From positions 14,497,029 to 14,561,028 of the forward strand of contig NC_089737.1 in assembly GCF_035083965.1 (NCBI RefSeq): a DNA stretch of 64,000 nucleotides. The letters run 5' to 3'. Under the pieces are notes generated by a model. The model did not search any database, had not been told where the DNA came from, and saw only the letters and a list, made by a program, of their open reading frames with translations. The translations under genes were made by a program, and so were the position numbers. This stretch comes from Branchiostoma lanceolatum (Eukaryota > Chordata > Leptocardii > Amphioxiformes > Branchiostomatidae). Positions 10,348 through 20,313 of the stretch are shown here, in pieces. Positions within the stretch are counted from its first letter, which is position 1. Each line of letters begins with the position of its first letter.

Positions 10348-12589
10348 TATGTATGTGTGTGTGTGTGTATGTATGTATATGTGTGTGCGCGTATGTGTGT
10401 GTGCGTAAGTATGTTTATACTCGTGTGTGTGTGTGTGTGTGCTTGTATTTATGTACATATATGTATGCGTGTGCACATGTATATGTGTGTATATACAATG
10501 CATATGTATGTTTTATATATACATACATCGGAGTGCGTGTGTGTTTACGTGTGTATTTTGCATCTCGTTCCAAACCCCACCATCTCATTTCATCACGTAT
10601 GTTTTGACTTACATCAGGGCAATGACGGCCGGATTCCCTTCTTCGACTTCATCATGGCTCTACTGGGGATGTCCATCGCGTTCCAGATCGTGGTGGGCGC
10701 GCTGCTACTCTACAAGTCCCAGTACAACATCGAGCAGCACAGCGAGCAGCACAGGGCGGACAGGTAAGAGGAATAATGATCATACAGTTCTGGTAGCTTT
10801 GTTTCATTGGCAATGACGATGGCTTCGAGTTCGGAAGATATTTTGAGGTTTTTTTTGAAATAATAGTTATGTAACAGAACTTCATTTACAACAGTTACTT
10901 CTCTACTTGACGAAACAGCGAGGATATACAGTTTTGTGACATAATTTGTTTCGAGGAATTGTTTGGTTATTATATTTTGAATGAAGTTCCTATCAAACCG
11001 CTTTCATTTACATGCACTGTATATTCCCTGCGTTGTTTTGAATGATGAGGTGAATTTTTAACATATCGGGGCCAGATTCTTTTGTTGAAGAAATCGTAAC
11101 TGTCGGCCAGAAAGCCTACAGCAAAGGAGTCTAGTTTTTTATGCCTTTCATGGTTGTTTCTATCCATTTGCTAACCGCAGGGCCAACAACTGGGCCACGG
11201 GACTAGTCATGTTAATCACAGTCCTCAACGTTTTCATCTCGGCTTTCATCATGCTGGAGGACAGATCATCATCGCCAGGTGGCGCTGGTGCTACACCAAC
11301 TTCTCTCCCTGCAGTACCACAGGCGCCGCCGGCGGCGCCACTCCCCACAGAGGCGGTCACAACAGGTTAGCTTCGGAAACGTCGTCTTTAAGAAAAATTC
11401 ATGAATTGCGTAAAAAAACGCAGTGTTAAGATATCGTGCCAACATATCAGTATGGGAGAAATACATGACCTCTTTGGATACTTTCTTCCTGACTGCCTGA
11501 CTATACAAAGTATTCAATTTAAAGACAGTGAAATTTAATGTTAGGCTTGCCATTACGTTGTCAATAAATCAGTATGGAATGAAATACAAGACTTGTTTGG
11601 TACCTTTCTTTTTGACCAACTGAAGAAAATACAATTTAAAGACAGTGAAATATAGACTTGAACCTAAGTTGCGATGTTAATAAACTTTACGCCAAAAATT
11701 AATTACTCAAGCAACTGGATAAGATTTTGAAACAGTCAGACGTTTCAGACAGTATCCACTGTCTTTCGTCAGTGACTAAAGAAGGATCTGGTAGAACTCT
11801 AGACTTTATACCAAAACTCCGAATAGATATGTTAACTGATTAATAAACTTTATATCTGTGAAATATTTGTAACTGGATCTCCACTTGAAAGGGTACAAGT
11901 TGTCTTCTTCCTGTGCAGGACTATACTAGACTATACTATACTTACCTAGTCTACTGGACAGTTCTAGTTATACGGAATTCATAAGATTTGTACTGTTATA
12001 TATGGATACGATATAAATGTTTTATAGTGTTGTACTGATGTTGTAAAAATTGTAATGTATTGTACTCGAGCATGAATATGTATTTTGATGTATTGTTATG
12101 TTTCCAACTGGAAACAACTGGAGGAATAGCTAGCCAACAGTGATTCGATATAAACGTAACGATTTGATTTCAAAATAACATATTTTTTGTTATCTACTGA
12201 AGATGAAGCCTCAACTTCTTCATATTACTACTGTGATGAAATTTGGTATAAATGCAGAAATATTCGTGGAGATTTGATTTCACGGTAGGAAGAAAATGGA
12301 GTGTTCGCGGTGGTTTTGAGTTCGCGTTTGAAACAATAGTAACGTTAGTACTACGGTCACACTATGGAACGGCTTTAAGTTTGCGCTTAAGAGTTCACCG
12401 CGAAAACCGCGAACATATAAAACCACCGCGAACATTTCTGCATTTACCTTTCTTTACCCAGTTTCTTTCCTTGACGGTTCAACCTTACTGACGACTTCTT
12501 GTTCAAACTTTCTCCTTCTAGTCGGTTATATGACGACACTGAGAGCTCTCTTGGCGCAGAGTACGACTTGCATCTGTCCAGTGCCTTGA
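7009..12589 (+). CDS. Ninjurin-like protein N1, 5 exons
   Basis: Exons 7009-7161, 10024-10215, 10618-10763, 11181-11365 and 12522-12589 join in phase to 247 residues. Exon 1 gives a polar N-tail starting [11 protein letters not shown]. Exon 2 carries the ninjurin amphipathic helices ([18 protein letters not shown] then TANAAQMK). This matches the human NINJ1 segment KKSAAESMLDIALLMANASQLK and keeps the residues equivalent to K45 and D53. Exon 3 holds membrane helix 1 and the QYNIEQH loop; exon 4 opens with [20 protein letters not shown], membrane helix 2, followed by a Pro/Ala/Ser tail. Exon 5 ends in TTCICPVP and stop. In vertebrates the family sits in the plasma membrane with both termini outside and oligomerises, with roles in membrane rupture and adhesion; that role here is inferred. 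A TGACGTCA box lies about 320 bp upstream of the ATG. Intron 1 (2.9 kb) holds a SINE and an internal duplication. Confidence 0.88.
8181..8261. mobile_element. Small MITE with TAATCTCCAA termini
   Basis: An 80-bp segment starts TAATCTCCAA and ends CTTGGAGATTA, with weaker internal symmetry. It resembles the Mutator-like MITE at 3164-3275. It sits in N1 intron 1. Confidence 0.45.
8870..9135 (+). mobile_element. tRNA-derived SINE (family 2)
   Basis: It has a tRNA-like head with B-box GTGAGTTCGAACCCC, then a conserved body (GGTACATACT, TAGTGACTTGCACAAATG, CACCCCTATGCGTCTTTTC) ending GGGTCACTTTTAAC. Other copies are at 31380-31680 (minus) and 37993-38285 (plus). It interrupts a stretch that is duplicated at 9400 and 16260. 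Confidence 0.8.
10300..10500. repeat. (CG)n/(GT)n run in N1 intron 2
   Basis: GCGCGCGC of about 24 bp runs into (GT)n with TATG interruptions. Alternating purine-pyrimidine DNA of this kind can adopt Z-form. Reading frames across it are artefacts. Confidence 0.95.
11055..11135. mobile_element. Relic of the fold-back element seen at 14437
   Basis: ACATATCGGGGCCAGATTCT and GGCCAGAAAGCCTACAGCAA match inner and outer right parts of the 14437-14668 element. Only about 80 bp remain, in N1 intron 3. Confidence 0.5.
11695..11840 (-). mobile_element. Retroelement 3' tail, Penelope-like, relic
   Basis: AACTGGATAAGATTTTGAAA, CAGACGTTTCAGACAG and CTGTCTTTCGTCAGTGAC are the typical trailing sequence of Penelope-like elements, here in reverse. 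A second copy is at 28770-28895. No coding part remains. Confidence 0.5.
12248..12450. mobile_element. MITE with TAAATGCAGAAATNTTCG termini
   Basis: TAAATGCAGAAATATTCGTG at the left is mirrored by GAACATTTCTGCATTTAC at the right; the inside repeats AAAACCACCGCGAAC. A relative lies at 32828-33035. It lies just before N1 exon 5. Confidence 0.65.
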
Positions 12590-13920
12590 CGTAACACAGC
12601 TGGCCGTCAGCGATTAACGAAACTCACTCTTTGGTGACGTCGCTATCCTTGCATGTGGCTGATTGTTTTGTTTCTGTTTGGTTACTTGTCCGTTATGTGA
12701 AGACCTAGGTAACAAAAATGGCTAACATGATTAAATAATCAGAAAAGCTACAATGTTGGTGTAATAGCGTTAACAAGACTAAAGGTTTGTTTTGTGTGGA
12801 TTTCTGTGTTTCGGTGGGTGATTATTGCAATGTATTACGTTATTCTTTTGTGTAAGTTAACCTTTTTCTTCGTCGTGCTATGTTAACACTTTTCCACACT
12901 TTCACTTAAACTGATATTTTCAACAAGAATGTAAAATTAAGTCCCTCATGCGAACTTCTCCTTGACGTCTCGTTTCAAATTTCAATTTTTTCTTCGAAAA
13001 CCAAGTACACGCTTTTTTTACGTAAAATTTTATGCTTCTCACGTAAATAATGATATATCATTTCGTGCACTTAAGTTTATTTTGCCTGGATTTGCTGTAC
13101 ATACTAAGGCATTTTGTGTCACAATCAATTAAACTATTGCGATTGACTTTACAATGAGTTATAACTTCATTTTTGCTTCATTGTATAAATCAGTTTAAAT
13201 CGAAGTTTAAATCAAAGTTTGAATCAAAGTTTTATTTTCACACAATACAAAGGTTCTCCCTGACACACAAGTACTATATCTAAACACAAATACTAAATCT
13301 ACACTCCAGGTAAAATACAATCTTAACCGTAAGTTAACGTTCTATACATGATTACATGAGTACGCACAGCAAATGACTACATATAATTTAATAACGAGTG
13401 TAAAGATAGTTGTCACAAACATGTTAACGCAAATACAATTGATATTACTAGACAGATAATCGGGTCGGGTGGGATTAGGGTGCAGAATGGATTGCTGAGC
13501 GTGGCTGCGTGCGTGCTTCTCAGCGCAGAGTGTGTTACTGTCACCCGACGTCTGCTATATATAAGACATTGAGACAATTCCTTGTCGCTGACTAATCCTA
13601 ACAATCTACTGAGTCAGGGTAAATTGAGGATATTCCCCGCTGAGACGTCCGGTGTCCATCTGACCAGGGTGCGCTATCACCCACGTCTTGGTTTCTCAGA
13701 AGCCGAGGTCAGGAGTTCAAAACTTAAATGAACCATATCCATTTTCACATCAATATGTAAATACTGCTCTTCTTTTGTAATCCTGGTATGCCCAGCTTGA
13801 AGATATGCCCTAGAGAAAGGCACAGAGCACGCATTCCACCACTTCACTCGGGTGAAAATGAGTGCCATTTAGGGAAAGGGGCGCCCCTCAGACAAGACAT
13901 TAAAATGAGATCCCGTGTTA

Positions 13921-14126
13921 TGCTTGGGTCACATTTTCAATCAGGGGCCCGGCCGGGCAATCTTTGGGAACGAAAAGTATGATATAAAAGACAACAAAAA
14001 CACAAAACGTACCCAAAATTATCCAAGAATATAGATTGTTCAAATTTATTGACATACACTTTAATTTTTCGTTTCCGCAAACGCTAACAGCCCGGCCGGG
14101 CCCAGTAAGGAAATGTGACCCTAGCC
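13921..14126. mobile_element. PIF/Harbinger-like MITE, TSD TTA
   Basis: Termini TGCTTGGGTCACATTTTC and AAATGTGACCCTAGCC are inverted repeats. Nearby GGGGCCCGGCCGGGC blocks are also inverted. TTA flanks it at 13918-13920 and 14127-14129. Confidence 0.75.
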
Positions 14127-14229
14127 TTAGGGAAGAGCCATACCTCGAGTACCTGTCCTTTCTGGTGACAACAGATTTGACAGCCCATCTCTAATATCAC
14201 ACAATATGCACGAACTTTCTGCATCAATT

Positions 14230-14427
14230 TAAGTCCTCAGCGAGAAAAATGAAATCTAGTTCAGAAGTTTCAATTACAAGTTTCCATCTTTCCATTAACT
14301 AACACCTGGTCGCGTCAAGATAACAAACAATCTTCGGGCTTTTCCGCCCTTTGTGACGTCATCTTCGGGCGGTCGGACAAGTCATATTATGTATAATTAC
14401 GCTTGGCTGCCCCAACACAAACAAAGG
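14230..14427 (+). promoter_or_regulatory. Duplicated promoter block of N2 with CRE box TGACGTCA
   Basis: Paralogue of the N1 block. TGACGTCA is at 14354-14361, followed by GGTCGGACAAGT and GCTTGGCTGCCCCAACACAA. Unlike in N1, a fold-back element at 14437-14668 separates it from the first exon. Confidence 0.5.
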
Positions 14428-14436
14428 GGTTTTTGA

Positions 14437-14668
14437 TAGCCTCCTTTGCAGGCCTTCTGGGTGGCGCCGGCCTTTTTTAAAACTATATTTTCTACATATC
14501 AGGGCCAGGTTCTTTTGCTGGGGGAAATCATATTGCCACCCGTGGGATAGTATTGCCGCGCTGCAAAAGAACCTGGCCCCGACATATGTTGAAAATCGCG
14601 AATTATATTGCACCCCCCACCACCAATCAAAACGCCGGCGCCGCCCAGAAAGTCTGCAAAGGAGGCTA
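14437..14668. mobile_element. Fold-back element in the N2 promoter
   Basis: TAGCCTCCTTTGCAGGCC is mirrored by GTCTGCAAAGGAGGCTA. A second inner inverted pair (CATATCAGGGCCAGGTTCTT) lies inside. Ends match those of the 1042-1206 element. A clear target duplication is not seen here. Confidence 0.75.
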
Positions 14669-14960
14669 GTATTCCCAAAGGGGCTTGAGCCTGTGAATAT
14701 TCATATCGAAGCTACCGGAAACCACTAGTATCAGAAGAAAGCCGTCCCTTGTGCCCGGAGAACTCTTACTTAAAACGGTGACGTCTGAGGCCTTGCATCT
14801 TTTAGGAAGTGAAACGCCACCTCAGTTTCACCTTGTGTATCTTGTTTTGAGCGAAGATTACGGTGTAAGCTTAAGTATGGCAGATCCTACAAACATTACC
14901 CCGAACCAGGTAACAACAGGCACAACAGGTGGCCAACAACAGTCTCAAGTGTAGGTAGAT

Positions 14961-17900
14961 ATGAATGACCAGACCGTCATGGATGGACAAAACACGGAGC
15001 AAGCGCAGGGCGAGGGGGTAAGTGTAACTTTGTTTATTTTGTTAGAGAATTGCTGAACAACTCTTTCCTGGCGATTTCGCTCCGTTTGAGTTATCTTCAT
15101 CATCATCATCATCATCATCATCATCGTCGCCGCTTTCATCTGTCAACGATGCGGGCCGCCACTGCTTTCCACGCAGTTCTGTCCAGTGCCTGCCTTCTCA
15201 CTCCCTCCCAAGTGAAACCCAGTTCCTCCAAGTCTCTCATGACAGTTGAGTTATCTTAATTGAATCTGAAGCTGTCGAACAACATGCCGCCATCTGAGAT
15301 TTCAAACGCACGTCTGAAAAAGATTGACCACTCAAGTCGCAAGAAACATTTTTTTTTCGAAATGTCGCGATCAAAAATCATCTAAACTCAGTGATGAATA
15401 TAAAGTAGACTCATATCTATCGTTCCAATGTATAAAGAACATTGCAGAGCTTGTGCTACCTCTTCTCTAATCGATGAATGTTATAGCGAAGTACTTTCTT
15501 TAGTAATTCATGGACTATGATAACGATAGATGAGAATAATTAATTGATTAATGGTGCAAATTACGATAAGAGAACTGAATATTTGAGACTACTACAGGAG
15601 GCTAGGATGTCTTATGAGATAGACTTGCAGCGTACTTTTAAACGTCAGAAAAGAGGATATTGTTTGAATATTTGTCTGAAGACTGTTCTATATAGTGACT
15701 CATTTCTATTTTACAGTATTTTATTTGCTCTCGTGTTCCTACTGTACGACCAAATCTGACCTGGCCCTTATGAAACTTTCTGTTTCTAGATATGTGTTGT
15801 AGACAGTGTGCAAACCTGTGGCATGCGGTAGTTCAGGTTTTTCTGTTTGCTACTACTAATTTATCCCCGTATTGTTCGGAGAAATTAGCAGATTGCCGCT
15901 GTCCACGTTAAGTCTAAATCAACAAAACACATACTCAAAGAGACCAGATTACGATACTGAAAGTCCTGTTAATACTTTGACAACTGTCGTCGGATTCTTT
16001 GTTCTTCTACCTTGTTGGAACAAACGCAAGATGTGTCAACGTGAGGAAATCTCTCCCAAACAAGATGTATAGTCGCCTTTCATAGCTGCAGGCATTTTTA
16101 CATAATAATAATAGAAGGGACAATTTCCTCCCACTAGCCTAAGCACATTTGTTTCGGAGTGCATAGACAATGAGAGCTATTCACAACTTTTGGAGTACGT
16201 ACCTTCAATCAACGTACATAGACTATTTGTAACCAAAAACGTATGAAGGAGGGTAGAGTTTTCTGTTAAATTTGCTTGAACCAGGAGTGTTATTTGTGTG
16301 GTGTAGGATAGTCAGTTTGACAAATACTAGTAGTATATCATCATCATAGTATATAGCTTTGCTTTTTTCTATCTTGAGGGGACGCGTCTTCTTTTAAGAT
16401 TTTCTTCTTTGTCTAGGATAAACAGCGATGTGTTTAAGGCATGTAGCAAGTTTAGATGTGGTTAATCTCGACAACTTGTTTTATATCAAATCTTAGAAAA
16501 CTAGAATATCCGAGACCACGGCTGTTGAACAGAAGCCAACGGATGCAAGGACAGAAAAACTAGATGCCACACAGGTTTTACTGGTATGTGTATTCTTTGT
16601 GTATGTATGCGTGACGACGACTTGTTTGTACTTGGGGGATATTCCTGACGATATTTGATTCGATTCATCCTTGATAGCTTACAGATAACAACAGTTTTAT
16701 AACTCACTTTGACACGTACGAATATGATGATAAGTTAAGAGTTATCATGTCCACCGTGGTCGCCACGTTATTGATATTTCTGACGATATTTAATTTGATT
16801 CATCATTTAAGAATTTGAGAATTCCGCATTTGACATAGAGTTATATGTTAATCAGCAACTTCTGGGCGGCCTTGGCGGTTCGGATGGCAGAGGAACGTCA
16901 CCCGACATAACTCAAGTAAGTCATGATAAATGACACGTTTTCTTATTCTGAAACAAGTTTGAACGGTAATTTCCAACATAAAAATTATGCTTACTCAAAT
17001 TTTCCACTTTACAACACCAGTCTTTGTCAAGCTAGATCTTTATGATTAAGTGTCCCTTTAACACGGTGTCTTTATTCACAGCTGATTCAACAGCTACAGA
17101 CGACTCATATAGCTGAACAACAGCAGCAGCAGCAGCAACCTGGGAAGAAGAACAAGAGGTTTAGTAACCTGAAAGCGATGGTGAGGGGTCCCAGCGTCAC
17201 TAGGAGCGGGATGGACAAGAACAGCTTTACCCACAAGAAAACCATGGCGCAGGGGTTCATGGACATGGCTCTGATAACGGCAAACGTCGCTCAGCTCAAA
17301 CTGGTCATATATGGGGTCAGTCTTGTCGAGTCATGCTCGAAGAAAAGAATCATGTTCGATTCGGGGAATCGTCGAATTCTTTTTCGAATAATAGAATTCA
17401 TTTTGAATGATAGAATACATTTCAGAAATTAGAATGCTTTTCGAAGAGTAGAATGACCTCCTGTTTACTGGAAACATTTGCAAGGCCATCGAGTGGTTAC
17501 TAAGGACAGGTAAACACTGATTTGATTAAATGGATGGCAACCACCGGGCGGACCAAAACTGAATGCTCAGTTTGCAACTTCTTTCTAGGATTTATAATTT
17601 GGTCGAAATCTTTTTGGGGGGGGGTATACGGACGGAAACGCATTAATTCACGCAGATGTCACCAATATAATCAAGCAAATATGTGGCCTGTTATTCGGAG
17701 AAAATCGTTTTGGAGGATAGAATTCAATTCGAAAAGTAGAACAGAATTATTTTCACTCAATCTTGAGATTGAGCTGTCTTCATCGGGGTCTACTGTGAAT
17801 GTGACCATTTTTGTAAGCCATTTGAGCAGTCACTAAGGTCAGGTTTGATAGAATGTTAACGTGGCATCGAGAACAAAAACTCTCCTCAATGTTTCCAGGG

Positions 17901-19085
17901 CAGTGATGCTATCTTCCTGTACGAGTTCGTCATGTTCCTACTGGTGTGTTCGATCATCGTGCAGATCTTTGTGGGGATTCTCCTTCTCATCAAGTCCCGC
18001 TACAGCATCGAAAATCCGGAGCACCACAAACACGCCGAAATGTAGGTGTTATTCTTGTAATATTACATGTACAAGTTGTAACGTTACAGGATATTGGAGA
18101 TTTCCTCTTACACAACCAGTAAGTCTCACCTGCTGATGTTTCGGTGTCTCTCAGACACCTTCCTTGGAGCTTCTGTTATTTTCGGATGTAACGTTATAAT
18201 AAGAAAATATGTAGATATCATTCTTGAAATATTACAAGCTGTACAACGAGAATTTCGAACAAGCCAGCGGTACTGTCTGATGTACCGTGTCCTTGAGGCC
18301 TATCTTTCTGTAAGTGTCTCCAAAGGGCCAAGAATTAAAAATGCCAAATGATGTGTGGAAATGTGGACAGATATTGCCATCATTAGCATACACTAATTAA
18401 CTACAAAATCATCCCCTTTTCTTGGAGGTCAAGATGTATTTCAAAGAATAAAAGGACTCTTTTTACACGGCCGAGTGATTTATTCAACCGACATTTCGGT
18501 GACCATATAATATATCTGTCATTTTCCTCAAAGCAATTCTGACTGGTTCACACTGCAGCACAAAAAGAGTCATTTTATTCAGTGACTTACTAGTGATGTA
18601 TTTCAGAGATCTCAACTTTACTGTCTTTTCACAGGTTTGCATAGCAAAACCTATGTTTGATCCGTTAGCATGTGTGGTGGCCGCCATCTTGAATTGTGAC
18701 GTCACGGGGTCACCATACCATTTTATTGCGAGGGGTGTTTCTTGGGGTCACTAGCGTTCTCTCTATTTTTAACAAATCGGCACAAAACTATCACACATTC
18801 AACTCAAACAAAAACAAAGATTCAAAATCAATTCATATTTATAAAAAGACTCCGTAATAGTTAAACTAACATAGCAAACCTGAAATATATGTAGCACAAA
18901 TACTTAACTCTAGTTGTCGTTTGTGTTGTCCTCATAGGGCGAACAACTGGGCTACAGGATTGGTGATGATCGTCACCGTCCTCAACGTCTTCATTTCGGC
19001 CTTCGTCCTGGTGCAAGGAGCCGCACCCGAACCACCAAGTACGCAGGCGCCTGCAACTGTTTCCGTTTCCGGTGGTTCCTCCTGA
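14961..19085 (+). CDS. Ninjurin-like protein N2, 4 exons, chimeric 5' end
   Basis: Exons 14961-15017, 17082-17315, 17899-18041 and 18938-19085 join to 193 residues. The N1-like first exon really begins at 14877 (MADPTNITPNQ), but that frame meets TAG at 14952-14954, codon 26. The next in-frame ATG at 14961 restores an open frame through the splice donor, so it is used here as the start. Exon 2 encodes a Gln run (seven residues), a basic stretch and the helix core [15 protein letters not shown]. Exon 3 holds membrane helix 1 and is one codon shorter than in the other copies. Exon 4 holds [19 protein letters not shown] and a short Ser/Gly tail with its stop inside the exon, so there is no fifth exon. 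Promoter, first exon and most of intron 1 resemble N1, while the body resembles N6. A second, ATG-less first exon lies at 16506-16583. The gene may work with a short N-tail or may be weakly expressed. Confidence 0.72.
15098..15124. repeat. (CAT)n run
   Basis: Nine CAT units, the reverse complement of the LINE's (ATG)n tail. The reading frame with eight His across it is not a gene. Confidence 0.9.
15098..15245 (-). mobile_element. 5'-truncated LINE tail in N2 intron 1, 12-bp TSD
   Basis: Read on the minus strand it encodes DLEELGFTWEGVRRQALDRT, then a stop and a (GAT)n tail: the C-terminus of a non-LTR reverse transcriptase. TTGAGTTATCTT flanks it at 15086-15097 and 15246-15257. The matching N1 site near 7437 has no insert. 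Confidence 0.82.
16506..16583 (+). pseudogene. Relic first exon (type 1b) inside N2 intron 1
   Basis: This 78-base stretch aligns with exon 1 of N6 (39174-39239) and keeps an open frame in phase 0 up to a GTATGT donor, but it begins with ATA where N6 has ATG. An in-frame TAG lies just upstream, so it cannot start translation. Homology to N6 continues into the following intron to about 16880, while everything to its left resembles N1. It is best read as the original first exon of N2, beheaded by a recombination breakpoint. Confidence 0.65.
17330..17460. repeat. TAGAATTCTTTTCGAAGAA minisatellite, N2 intron 2
   Basis: Degenerate 18-20 bp units (ATAGAATTC, TTTTCGAATAAT) directly follow the exon 2 donor. 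More units are at 17690-17745. The same unit occurs at the same place in N3, N4 and N6. Confidence 0.75.
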
Positions 19086-19737
19086 CCCGCTAGCACTGCC
19101 AACGGAATGAATTGAAAAAAAAAGATCCCAGCAGGAAAGTTCCTCTGTGGTGGTAGGAACTCCGAGACTTTGAAGCAGAGTTGACCTGTAATTTCCAACA
19201 CAAAAATATGACTTACCTAAATTTTTAACAGTCCAACTCCAGTCTTCGATCACTAATGAGAAATCCGCCGCCATCTCAATGCATTGCGTTATTCTTTGTA
19301 CCTTTTGAGTGACTTAACAGACAGCGTTTCTTCCTGCAAGTTTCTTGTCATATCTTAAGCACTTTCTTTCATTTCCTTGTTTTTCAAGCCTTTTTTATGA
19401 ATAAGAAGCTAGAATTAAGATCCTCATACGAAATTGACTTCTCGTGACTTTCCGTTTCGTTTGAAATATTAACTTGCAATTCAAAAACTAATTAGACGCT
19501 TTTAAACTTGATGTTTTTGTATCTTTTGTGTGCACTACTCAGGACATTCATAATTGAATTTCCAAACGCGGAATCCGATGTATGTTTGAAGACGTCGACA
19601 TGATCTGAACATTTCCTGTGTAGAATATGGTTCGGTTCCATTTACAATATACCTCAATTGTGATCAATTCTTATCATATGAAATAGATTTGTGACTTGGC
19701 ATGTATGCTATGTTGTTATTTTTTTATTTATTTATTT

Positions 19738-20135
19738 GTTTGTGTGTAAGTGTTTACGTGTGTGTTGTATGTGTTTGTGTGTGTGTGTGTATGTGCGCGC
19801 GCGCGTGTGTGTTGTGCACGTGTGTATGTGTGTGTGTGTGTTTATGTATGTGTGTGTTTGTGTGTGTGTGTTATACTTGTGTCTGTGTGTGTCTGTGTGT
19901 GTGTGTATTTGTGTCTGTGTGTGTATGCGTGTATGCGCGTCTTTGTGGTGTACGTGTGTATGTGTGTGTGTCTGTGTGTATGTGTGTGTGTATATCTGTG
20001 TGTGTGTGTGTGTCTACGTGTGTGTTGTATGCGTGTGTGTGCGTGTGTGTGGGGGGGGGAGGGAGCGGTACAAGTGTATGTATGTGTGTGTGTATATGCG
20101 CGTGTGTGTGGTGTACGTGTGTGTGTGTGTGTGAG
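19738..20135. repeat. Long (GT)n/(GTAT)n run between N2 and N3
   Basis: Nearly 400 bp of GT with TATG, GCGC and CTGT interruptions and a G9 run at about 20051. Long Cys/Val frames on the plus strand are low-complexity artefacts. Confidence 0.95.
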
Positions 20136-20250
20136 TCCTCGTCACAAAGCAGAACAACAACATACCGAAAACCGCCCGCGGCAATGTTGGCTGCGATAGC
20201 CTAAAATTAGACCCAGACACAAATTAGCTCCTCAGCTTAGGACAGCTCCA

Positions 20251-20262
20251 CACGTATAAAGG
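20251..20262 (+). promoter_or_regulatory. TATA-like box of N3
   Basis: CACGTATAAAGG lies 54 bases upstream of the N3 ATG, a plausible core promoter position if the 5' UTR is short. No other signal was checked. Confidence 0.4.
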
Positions 20263-20313
20263 AGTCTCCGAGTGGGGTTTCGGCAAGACGTATTTATCCA
20301 AGTAGGATTGAAA

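Noticed and set aside
10269-10767. Overlapping frames rich in Cys and Val in N1 intron 2
   Set aside because: They run through the (CG)n/(GT)n repeat and merely end in the true exon 3.
15050-15259. Frame with eight consecutive His
   Set aside because: The His run is the (CAT)n complement of a LINE tail inside an intron.
19691-20204. Frames of 147-167 codons rich in Cys and Val
   Set aside because: They are translations of the (GT)n run; no non-repetitive domain is present.
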